DNA of 64,000 nucleotides from Cladobotryum mycophilum (taxonomy: Eukaryota > Ascomycota > Sordariomycetes > Hypocreales > Hypocreaceae), in the NCBI GenBank assembly GCA_036429605.1, contig CM071591.1:186001-250000 (forward strand). The letters are read 5' to 3'. Shown here piece by piece: positions 36,747 to 46,446 of the stretch (position 1 is the first letter of the stretch; every line of letters begins with the position of its first letter). The notes beneath the pieces were generated by a model. It was not told the origin of the DNA, did not search any database, and saw only the letters and a program-made list of their open reading frames with translations. Both the position numbers and the translations under genes were made by a program.

Positions 36747-38697
36747 ATGCAACGTCTTGCCTCGCAGTCGGCCAGCTGGCCCTCACGTGGACAGGGTGCG
36801 GCACGGGTCGTAGCGGGGAGAGGATGCCTCACCAAGCCATGGCCTCAGGCTAGCCTCAGATGGAAATCCTCAAAAAAAGGGAAGGGGAGGAAAAGTCACG
36901 ACGAGGAGAAGAAACCGAGGGAGCTGGTGAATCACTTCCAGCTCTCAGGCTTGGAGCGGGTGGGGGCTATCGCAAAGAGACTTATCTTACCCCAACATCA
37001 CCGCCCCAACGACAACGCGGGGGGCATTGGTAGAGCAAGAGTCTCTGAGCGCAGAGCAGGAGGAACTGATTGAGCTTATTCTAACGGGGCGCAATGTGTT
37101 CTACACAGGCGCAGCCGGAACTGGAAAATCCACTGTCCTCCGCGCTGCCGTCAATCGTCTTCGACGTCGAGGGCAACGTGTCGAAGTGGTAGCGCCAACA
37201 GGCAGGGCAGCGCTCGCTGTCAATGGCATCACCACATGGTCCTACGCCGGCTGGTCTCCACCTGCCCACGCCACACCACTTGAGACTCTACGTAAATGGG
37301 CAATCAGTGAAAAAAACGTCCATCGTTTTGCAGAAACCGACGTTCTCGTCATCGATGAGATTAGTATGGTCGAAAACCATCATCTGGAGCGACTGAATGA
37401 GGTGATGAAGGAGGCGAGGGGTCACGCAGCTTGGAATCTGGGATTCAAGCACGTCGAAAAAATCCGCAACTCTGCTTTTGGAGGCTGTCAAGTTATTGTT
37501 ACCGGTGATTTCTTTCAGCTACCACCCGTACTTCCTTTCCAGCACTGCATCCAGTGCGGCTCGCCGCTCCTCAGGGAACTTCGGCCGGGCGAGACGACCC
37601 ATCGTTGTCCATCGGGTCACGGGAACTGGCCAAACTCGTACAAATGGGCTTTCCAATCTGACGCCTGGGAGAGCGCCAACTTTTCTCACGTCGAGTTGAA
37701 ACAAATCTATCGCCAAGCAGAGGATCCCCTGTTCATTGAAATCCTAAACAGGTTTCGATCTGGCGAATTCACTTACGACGACATCATGGTGCTAGCAGAT
37801 CCTAATCGAGACACACACACAACGGGTAACACGACTCGACTGTATCCTACTCGTTCTGAAGTGGCTCAACATAATGCAGACAAACTACGCAAATTAGAGA
37901 GTCAGCCATTCGATTTCATTACCCAAGATTCGTTTTACTGGAACGAGGCATCTCATCCACATCTTCAACGTCACGGGGAAAGACAGGCAGATGGTACTTT
38001 GACGGCCTTGAAAGAGGACAGATATGAGTCATATCTACGTCTCAAGGTCGGAATGCCGGTAGTATTGCTTTCGAATATCAACATCGGAAAAGGTCTGGTC
38101 AATGGAAGTCAAGGCGTCATTGTTGCTTTCGATTCTGTAGACCGTATAGACTTGGTCCGCAGATCAAAATCCATGAGCAAAAGATATTATGAAGGAAGCT
38201 TCGCAGAAGACGAGTTTTATAAATACGCAAAGGCAGTGCAGCACGACCAAATACCCCTTCCCGTCGTCCGATTCGACAATGGTGTAGAAACAACCATATA
38301 TCCCGAGTGTTCGATGCATGAAATGGGCAATGAAACTCTAACTGATCACACTGATCTTGACACATATGGGGGGGATATGGACGAGTTCTTACAACGGCCC
38401 CCACCTTCGGTACTCTGCAGAACTCAGATTCCCCTTATCGCAGGCTGGGCTATGAGTATACATAAGGCGCAGGGAACGACGCTAGGTAAGGTCATTGTTG
38501 ATCTTACACGTGCGTTTGCGGAGGGTCAGGTTTACGTCGCCTTATCAAGAGCAAAGAACCTCTCTGGACTCAAGATAGAAGGGGACCCCCGAGGTTTACT
38601 GGTGAGAAGGGATGGTAACAGGGAAGTCAGAGAATTTTATCAGGAGAGGTTTACTGGTAAGGCGGCTCAGATGCCCGGTTTGGTCTCATCTAACTAA
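36747..38697 (+). CDS. PIF1: PIF1-type DNA helicase, mitochondrial (frame break in G run)
   Basis: A 5'-3' superfamily 1B helicase for mitochondrial (and possibly nuclear) DNA maintenance. The N-terminus from 36747 (MQRLASQSASWPSRGQGA...) is rich in Arg and Ser, free of acidic residues, and looks like a mitochondrial presequence. It leads into PQHHRPNDNAGG. There the frame shifts at the G run 37019-37024, and ALVEQESLSAEQEELIE continues in the next frame to 38697. Five G instead of six would join them to about 650 residues. Motifs: Walker A GAAGTGKST, Walker B VLVIDEISM, VIVTGDFFQLPPV, then motif V AGWAMSIHKAQGTTL and motif VI YVALSRAKNLSGL. A Cys-rich insert (CIQCG...HRCPSGH) follows motif III. 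All helicase motifs are intact; a consensus error is the simplest reading. Convergent with the next gene, with 11 bp between the stop codons. Confidence 0.88.
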
Positions 38698-38708
38698 CAA
38701 ATGGCAAT

Positions 38709-40324
38709 TCATTTCAACCTTCCCGAACCATTATTCCTTGAATTCCCCAACCAAACCTCTTCATGCTTCAGATTCTCCGTGAGGTGCATAGAACGCTGCA
38801 CGTGAATTTGTCCACTGGGGATGTCATGCACCCCCTGTTCGATGTCATGCATAGCGTATGATTCTCCTGACATTTCTCCGAAGGGTGCAGCGGATGCAAC
38901 TGATGTGCTTGACTTTGGCGCATCCGCGTTTGCAACATGATGTAACTCATTCGAGTCCTTCGATCCCCTCGAACCAAGCGACACAATGCTGCGCACACTT
39001 CGAAGAATGCTTTCGGGGGCCAGAGTTGTGAGAACAAGCCAGATGGATGGTAAATTGACAGCGACAAGAGACATGCCAGCCTCGAGCATGATGAAGTATA
39101 AAGATTTCGTAATCGACTCTGGGCGCAAAATTATTAGTCCGTGACGTCTAGCTCTCATTACGGTAGGTTCAACTTACTCTCATGATCTTTTGTTAACAAT
39201 GCGACCGGGCCGGCTAAGAACATGTCAGTGTGTTGCGTCACGACGTCTGGCTGCTCATTAAGGAGATGGTTACGAACCTGTTTCGATTTGGATGAAGATG
39301 ACCAATCGACCGATTGAAGCCCCGAGACCACTATGATTTGTTATGATTACAAGGCCAGTGTAACGCAGCGGTGGATAGAACTTACATGCAAGCTAGGAGG
39401 AAGACGCCGATAATGGACAATTTCGTAGTCGGTGTTGTGTGAAGACGAAGAATCTATAAGCATACTTAGCTTACAACTGTTGCAAAAGTGGGAGAAAGTC
39501 ATACAATGGGAATGGGGAGCAGAAGAACCCAAACGTCAAGCAAGAAATCCGAAATGGCTAAACCATAGAGGAATGGGAATGAGTACGTGCAATATTTCGT
39601 GTATGTGCCGTCCCATAGCGCCGAGAAATGAGTATGACATTGGAAGCCGGTCAGGAACTCGAACGTAATGACCCAGCAGGCAACCACAATCACAGTAGTC
39701 GTGACAACAATGTTGAATGTGGCTTTGCGGCCGGAAACGCAGAAGATGCGTTGGTAAAACATGAGGGCACTAGCTTTCGTGCATCCCAGACACAAGATTG
39801 TCAAAATATCCAGGGCGATTTGCAGCTACAAATATTAGCAGGCCAAAAGGCATGGGAGAGGATAAGAATGTGAACCTTTTCATTTGCCACCTCTCTTGCA
39901 GCAAGCTCCTCTGGGGTGAACTGAAAGGATGAGTAACCCACGGTTTTCTTTTTCACCGCTGTCGCATGGTTAACATTCGCTCGACCGAAAAGGTGTACGA
40001 AGTAACTGACCCAAGAATACGCATGCAGCTGCGCCGATGTATGAGGCCTACAGGGAATGCGATTAATTAGCGATATTTCCACTAAAACCATCTTGCATCT
40101 TCCCAAGATGATGCAATGAAAGATCGTACCAGGGCAGGCAGCATCAGCCAGTCATCCGCTAGCAGGGGTAGCTTCTGGGAACGCCTCGCGAAAAAGCGAA
40201 GAGATACAGTTATGACTGCAAGCCCCGTAAAGGTGCCAGCGAGAGCGCTGTTACCAACTGCCGAGGTGTCAGACATGCTTGATAGCTGCCGAAAGGATTG
40301 TGGTGGTGGAATGAGTGGCTTCAA
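38709..40324 (-). CDS. Rhodopsin-domain integral membrane protein (PTH11-like)
   Basis: Eight exons join in frame to 400 residues: 40324-40130, 40047-40011, 39958-39876, 39825-39505, 39453-39386, 39330-39278, 39213-39178 and 39118-38709. All introns are short and have GT...AG ends. Seven hydrophobic segments and the motifs DDWLML (end of helix 1), GYSSFQFTPE, LGCTKASALMFYQRIF and the GLGASIGRLV helix mark the fungal rhodopsin/SAT4 domain related to PTH11 receptors; there is no CFEM domain. The cytosolic tail (about 100 residues) is Ser- and acid-rich. Such proteins are thought to sense surface or chemical cues, but few have known ligands. Exons 2 (37 nt) and 7 (36 nt) are micro-exons; the junction 40011/39958 was chosen to keep frame and is the least certain. 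Confidence 0.85.
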
Positions 40325-41355
40325 AGACGAGGAAAATGTTTAAGGTGAGGATGAGAAAGGCGTCTGTGAGAGGAACCGGTGTGCGGGTGGGAGGATTGAA
40401 TAACCCCCATATTTGGGAGCACGCTGCTTATTAGGGACAGTATGCTAATAGCACCTTATCTCCCTCTAGGAACGGCCCGGTGGATCAGCCAGCCTGATGT
40501 GCTCACTTCGGCTTGGAAGGATTCTCGGTAGGTATGTTAGATGTACGACCAAAGGATCCATTGTCTAAGAATCCTTCACAGGCACGCCAACCAGGCCATT
40601 AATCGCCATACAAGAGGATACCGGTGTACGGCCTGCAAGGATTGCAGAGCACGCCAACCGTACAAATCTGCCAATAAGTATGTTAGTGGCTCAAAGATTG
40701 TCGGGACATGGATCAATAGACCCGTTGGACGGGCATTGTTGAGAAAAACGGTGACCGGAGAAAGTCACTTCTCATAGCATTAACTATGGGAAAGAACTTG
40801 ACATATCCAACGCATGGATGCATTGGGGGTCTGTAATCCTTATGGACATGCGTGCATATAAACCTAATAACCAACACCGCTGCAACATCGGGCTGCGTTT
40901 CATTACGCCTCCGGGTACTTTGCACTACCCCGCTTGGTGGAAATTATGGATAACACGGCACCAAGAGTCACCAAGAGTCACCATCCACCTGAAGCTTCGA
41001 CCAGGCAAGGCGGCAGAGCGAATATTCATCCAAGCATCGCGTCATGCAACACGGCCACGATCCCTCCATAGTGGTTTTGATGAGGCTATGATCCCTTCCG
41101 TGGGTTGGTGGGACTATGATCCTTTCATCCTATGAGCGTTGGTTGAACTACAATCGTCGGCTATGGCGGAATCTTTCTATTACAAGAGCACTCACTCTAT
41201 GTTGTTGCCTGGTATTTATGACCCTCTGCTCTTCCAAGTTCTCATTGCATTTCAACATCATCTACCAGTTTCAGAGAAAAGATACAGACACCTTTGTTGC
41301 CTAGCCCACTGACATAACAATCACTATTGGCCACTCGACCAGTTCGACAAAAATC
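40325..41355. other. Intergenic, no gene supported
   Basis: Between divergent genes, so it holds both promoters. Open stretches (40541-40777, 40818-41135) have no motif or coding character. A perfect 11-bp tandem duplication (caccaagagt) occurs at about 40959-40981. Confidence 0.5.
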
Positions 41356-41580
41356 ATGATGCGCCTCGCCCTACTATTCTTGCTTGCCTCTACCATGATG
41401 GCTACTCCAGTACCAAGTAAGTAGCAGCAGAGTAAGCTGAATGAGATATGGATAAGAGGCTAATTCTGAACCTTAGATCAGAATGTGGGCTTTCTCCAAA
41501 GCGAGGAAGGAAAGGCACTTACTCAGAAATGCAACGAGACCCCGGATGCTGCTGCATGCACAATGTTGTTTAATTTCTAG
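41356..41580 (+). CDS. 54-residue secreted cysteine-containing peptide
   Basis: Exons 41356-41416 and 41477-41580; intron 41417-41476 (gtaagt...ccttag). The N-terminus MMRLALLFLLASTMMATPVP is a clear signal peptide. The mature part (about 35 residues) begins near NQNVGFLQSEEGKALTQK and ends CNETPDAAACTMLFNF: two cysteines nine residues apart, one possible N-glycosylation site (NET), and an aromatic C-terminus. It is too short for standard ORF cut-offs but has a strong start, canonical intron and a stop. No family recognised. It lies 595 bp from the stop codon of the UstYa/DUF3328 gene and just before a P450 gene, so it may be a RiPP precursor; without repeats or Lys-Arg sites it does not match dikaritin precursors, and a small effector-like protein is the alternative. 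Confidence 0.7.
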
Positions 41581-42175
41581 GATAGGCTGCAATGATAGAA
41601 TTCTTTGGGCGGTTTATATAAGTCGTGTTTAGTATAGGGATATAGAAAAGGCCTGCTCAGATGTTTCCGTTGAGCCTAATGCCAAACAAAAAATCACTTT
41701 CCTTGAGACTCTCTTTTTCTTGCGTGGTGTTATAACGATAATGGCTCAAAAGAGCATGCATAAACTAACCCAAGAAACAATGTAGGCATGAAGTGATAGC
41801 ACCAAATATTTGCCTCCGTAATAAGAGTCTACTCGGACTAAGCAGCCGTGCTCAATCTTCAAGGGGCTACTCAGTCGGACCTCTAGTTGGGTCATCGTAA
41901 AATTTCCAGCCTCAGTTTACCGACTTGAATACTTCAATACGCATGTGTATCTTAGATTATATAGGCAGTTGTTGGTAATAATGTTATACGCCCCTAGGTT
42001 AGTACAAAGACCAATCTAATTGAGAATCACAGTCATGCGACGCTTGTGCCGGGGCATCGTAGCACGCAGTGAAACGAGATACATTCATGATGTAGCATCT
42101 TAAACTATACACAGTGCTTTCCTTGTACATGCCCCCTTCCCTAGTAGTTACTAGCCATAAACCTCATTGTTAACA
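41581..42175. other. Convergent intergenic (peptide / UstYa)
   Basis: Nothing gene-like seen; 3' ends of two convergent genes. Confidence 0.5.
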
Positions 42176-43110
42176 TTAGCTGCTTTTCTCCAGGCGCTCC
42201 CACGGCTTACTCCCATCTGGACAAAACTTGTATCTTTCTATCAAAGGAAGGTTTGGATCATCCATCTTGTAAGGCTTCCAACAAGCGCTCCGCTCCCTCG
42301 CCCAATCCTGCAACTTGTTCCAATCACGACACTTTCTCACGCTGCCGATGCCGGCTCGAGGTTGAGCTGCACCGAGCTGGGCATGCAGAGCACCCGTGTA
42401 TAGCGGTTCATCATCAGCATTGCACATGACGGTCTCCCGCAGGACATTCAAACAATGCATTACGTGGGGGTGTGGCCAGGTATAAGCCTTACCATCATGT
42501 CCTTGGTTGACAGTATCGCGGAGAACGTGCTGCATCGGGGGGTTAGCATGAGCATCGAGGAATGCACAGGGAGCCCTTACCACACAATGAATCTCATGCG
42601 AGCTACTGAGAATGTAAACTCCCTTGTCCTCATCCCATGGTGAGCGCATAGAATGTGGGAGGCCCACGGACTTGACATAATTGTCATCGAGAGCGACGAA
42701 CCCATTGTATGGCTGAACAATGTCCGCTTCCCAAGCTGCATCTTCGACTGTCCGATCAGGATGATCATACGTGCTATTTCGTCCTCTGACAAAGGGCACG
42801 TCGCGGGCAAGGCGGGCTGGGTAGATGTCAGTAGACACTCTGGTCTAAAACAGGATATCTTGAGGAACCAGTTGAGAGAGAACCCGGTAGGCCTACCATA
42901 TTGTGTAAGCCCATCTTCCGCTCGAAGAGGGCGGCTCCATTGACAGACAAAGAAAATGTTGGCCAAAATAGAGGTGAGCAAAGCTATTGAGAGCAGCAAG
43001 ACTATGCGAAGCCAAGATTTCTGATGATTATCAGTCGAGCTGCCTGAGATGTTGCTATCATTCATTCCAGATTCGTGCTGGGACAATGCGGCATACTCTT
43101 TAGGCGCCAT
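42176..43110 (-). CDS. UstYa-family (DUF3328) oxidase
   Basis: Exons about 43110-42884, 42839-42581 and 42529-42176, giving about 279 residues. Intron 42530-42580 is 51 nt (gtaagg...gatgcag) and leaves the frame open, so a single-exon reading would wrongly include 17 residues. The first junction (42884/42839) is the least certain; a donor at 42897 is possible. One transmembrane helix (about residues 32-56) near the N-terminus makes it a type II membrane protein. The two UstYa motifs HxxHC are present: HEIHC (157-161) and HVMHC (184-188). UstYa proteins act in fungal RiPP pathways (ustiloxin, phomopsin, asperipin), cyclising or oxidising peptide side chains, and as halogenases in cyclochlorotine (established for named members). 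Divergent from the P450 gene, with a shared 0.8-kb promoter region. Confidence 0.88.
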
Positions 43111-43902
43111 GATGCATAAATGGATCTTTTGGGAGAGATAGAAATAACAAAGATAATGTGTGCGCAGGAAGAAAGGGAGCGAGCGAGCTTGCGACGGGAC
43201 TTTTATGAGGAATTAGTATGATAATGACAGAAACAGCATGTTGTGGGCAGGTTGTTTCTGACTCGGAAAATACAGTACATACATCACGGCAAATATCTAA
43301 AAATACCCGAGGCAAAGGACTTGTGGAAGAGGAATAAGATGACTTCGTTGCATTTATTGGCTCAGGAATGTTGGTCAGCGCAAGGAAGTCACCCCTTGTC
43401 ATCGTGATACAGCATGCTGAGTTTTATTGGAGTAAAGCTCTGCGCCACTGAAGGACTTTGAAGTGTCGCTCCTTTTTAATATAAAACAAGACTGTGACAA
43501 TCTTGCTACGACCAACACATCCATTACACTGCGTTCCAGTTCACCCATCTGTAGTGGTCATTGCGATGGAAGTTTCTACTGTTGTCGCTGCTGCCGGAGA
43601 AAAATAGACCGCCACCCCCAGGGTCTATCTAGCCTCGAAAGCACCCGAGACACAAAAATACGGAGCAAGGCTGTTATGATCCTGCCAGGACCAACAGGTT
43701 ACATCACATATCAACCCACCTATTTTGCGTTGGTCAGGCAAAATCAGGCTCTCACAGATCAACTAACCAACGCCGACTTATCCGGGCTATGATGGGTTTG
43801 AAAGATTCCCCTCTTCCCCTCCTTTCTTATCCATGAACATTCACCCACAACCCACGGTGGCAGCTCTTACAAACATTCGTATATTCTATCAACTTGTCAA
43901 GA
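43111..43902. promoter_or_regulatory. Shared divergent promoter region, UstYa / P450
   Basis: 792 bp between two start codons pointing away from each other, so both genes must draw their 5' regulation from here. No factor-binding site can be named with confidence. A short ORF (43676-43792) lies inside. Confidence 0.55.
43676..43792 (+). CDS. Tiny Tyr-rich ORF inside UstYa-P450 promoter
   Basis: ATG to stop, 38 residues: MILPGPTGYITYQPTYFALV then RQNQALTDQLTNADLSGL. The frame is open well upstream (to about 43463, with GTG but no ATG) and the text is protein-like, so it may be the last exon of a small gene or a remnant. The segment GYITYQPTYF holds three Tyr and one Phe, the residues UstYa enzymes act on, but no signal peptide is visible. 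Not recognised as any family. Confidence 0.25.
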   Translation: MILPGPTGYITYQPTYFALVRQNQALTDQLTNADLSGL

Positions 43903-45483
43903 ATGGAGATTATGCAGTATATTTCTGTGTCTACGGGCATTGCCTCGCTTCTTTTCTTTGCCTTTGCGCGCTCTCTCTTTCTCCGATGGCATCAATATCG
44001 TACTGAGCGCCGGCTGGGCTGTAAGCCTCCAGCCAAGTATCCGCATCGCCTACCCTGGGGGCTCGACCTCTTCCGCGAGCGTGTGAAGGGAGTCGCAGAA
44101 GGTCGGTATAATCGTGTTTACTTGGATCACTATAGGCAGTTGGGAGAAACGTGGGAAGAGAACACATTCGGTGTACGAACCATCAACACAGTCGACCAAG
44201 AGAACTTGCGAGCTATGACAATTGTCAACTTTAGCCATTATGGCAAAGGCGCCAGCCGAAACAACGCCCTGATGCCATTCCTGGGCCATGGCATCTTCTC
44301 TGAGGATGGACCTGCATGGCGGCATTCGAGAGAGCTGGTCAAGCCACTCTTCAAACGCGCAGAACTGAGTGACGTGGATCGCTTTCGCAAGCATGTCGAC
44401 CGTATGATTTCTTTAATTCCCCGAGATGGGAGCATGGTAGATTTGAAGCCGCTACTGGACAAGTTGGTATGCATTCCCCCCGCCTGACGAACTCGAATCC
44501 ACGGGGCTAACTCCCTTCAGTTCCTTGATAGCTCATCCGAGTTTGTGTTTGGAGAGCCGCTAGGCGCACTCGATGATGACTCTGGAGCAGCAGACGAGTT
44601 CCTGGACCACTGGAGCGGCGCACTCATCGGTGCAGGCAAGCGTGGGAACATTGCAGACGGAAAGCTTAGCTTCCTCTTCATGTTTGACAAGACGTGGGCG
44701 CAACATTACAATGCGGTGCACGCATTCATTGATCGCCATGTTGCTCGAGTCCTTGAAGCAACTAAGCCAGATGCTGATGGGAAGTCGGAGAAAGACGCTG
44801 TCAATCAGCCACCAGAGCACTACATTCTCATCAATGAAATGGTCAAGGAACTCCGGGACCCGATTGCACTTCGATTTGAACTTCTCAACGTCTTCTTCCC
44901 AGCGCGAGACAGCAACGCAATCTTGCTCTCCAACACTTTGTTCCACCTTGCCCGCAATCCTGACGTCTGGGCAGAGCTTCGACGTCAGTCTCTTGCTTTA
45001 AGAGACCAGCCTATAACATTCGAGCTCCTCAAGTCTCTCCCACTATTTCGGTACACACTCTTTGAAGCAATCCGTCTCCAGGGCCCTTCCGGTATCGCTC
45101 AGCGTGTCGCCATCCAAGATACGATCCTCCCTCGTGGCGGCGGCCCCGACGGCTCCTCTCCTGTCTTTGTGCCCAAAGGCACCAAAGTCGCGCTGAACAC
45201 CTTTGTCGGGTTCCACGATCCAAAGATCTGGGGCGAGGATGTCGAGTCATTCCGGCCAAACCGATTTGAAGGAAAGGTACTGAAGTTTGAGTTTGTTCCC
45301 TTCCTCGCTGGACCAAGAATCTGTCCAGCGCAGCAACAAGTGATTACGCAAGGTGTGTATTTGCTTCTAAGGCTGACAAGGGAGTTTGAGACGATGGAGA
45401 ATATGGACCCATACCTGGAGTATGTGGAGCTGATCAAGATGTTGTGCGAGAGTCGGAATGGAGTCAAGGTGGCATTTCATTAG
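43903..45483 (+). CDS. Cytochrome P450, CYP52-like, atypical motifs
   Basis: Exons 43903-44466 and 44521-45483; intron 44467-44520 (gtatgc...cttcag). 508 residues. The start is the ATG at 43903, which gives an N-terminal membrane anchor (IASLLFFAFARSLFL) typical of ER P450s. CYP52-like layout: LGHGIFSEDGPAWRHSRELV (helix C), FEAIRLQGPSG (ExxR), ESFRPNRFEG (PERF) and the heme loop FLAGPRICPAQQQ (Cys about 456). Two deviations: the I-helix AGRDT is PARDSN, lacking the oxygen-activating Thr, and the heme loop has C-P-A instead of C-x-G. CYP52 members hydroxylate alkanes and fatty acids; the place next to a UstYa gene suggests a tailoring role instead (inference). Confidence 0.88.
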
Positions 45484-46421
45484 GTGAAGATAACATAAGA
45501 TATCTACTCTATTCTTATTTTTCTCCCAAATGAATCGACGTCTGCATTCTTCAACTGATTTCTTTTCAACAAGATAGAATTTGAGTTTATAGCCATACAG
45601 CTACTCTTTCACGCATCTGACATCCATTTGGGTCTCTAGGGGAACAAGATAATATTGAAAGTGACGATATATCAGGCATTAGGGCGCTATACCTGCAACT
45701 TGGACCGAAAGCGTAGAATAGATCAAGCTTACAGTTACTCTTGCAATCACTCATTACCTCGCAGACTTTAGGAGAATCCAACGGCGTTGAAGAGTGTAGA
45801 GCGCTACTATGACTTGTGATCGGCGGTCGACCCTCTCCTTACCCAGAGAAGACCCAGTTTTTGCCTTGCATGTACCTTCAAACGTTTCCACGCTCTTGCT
45901 CAATCACATGGATATTGGCTAAAGGCAGTCATTGGCAAAGTTAAGAGGCCAAGTCGCACCGCGCCGAAGAATGATGTACATGCAGTCCCATCTCCGGGTC
46001 ATGGTTGGTTGGGAAGCTTTCTTACAGGGGGTAGATTATTATCGTACGAGAGAGTTTCTTGGCTGTCGATCACCGGGAATCTCATTTACCGTTATTTATC
46101 TGGTATCCATAATACGAGTCAGGTTAGCGACCCATCAGAAGCCCTCACCGAGACCATTCAGAGAGAGTGCTAGGGTATCAACTGCAACGGTAAGATGCAT
46201 ATGGGCTGTGTGGATAGGCAGAGTGTGCATCGGTGTTGCAGTACTGCACTGTGCTGTGATGTAAGAGACTCTAGCGTAAGCAAGGTGAGGAGTTGGGTTT
46301 GATGCTCCCTTCTGCAATGCTACCTAGGACGAGATGTTTGGTCGTGGTGGTGTCCACGGTCATCAGCCGACACAATCCCTACAAGACTCTTATCATCCGA
46401 AGTGGAGATTTTAAAGACCAA

Positions 46422-46446
46422 CCACACACATACACACACACACACA
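46422..46446. repeat. (AC)n microsatellite
   Basis: AC repeat of about 25 bp with one interruption. Confidence 0.9.

Noticed and set aside
43100..43402. 100-codon minus-strand ORF before the UstYa start
   Set aside because: No domain, and it lies in the promoter; the transmembrane-helix frame starting at 43110 fits the family.
45932..46264. 110-codon ORF after the P450
   Set aside because: No motif, no codon character, and another ORF is open on the opposite strand.
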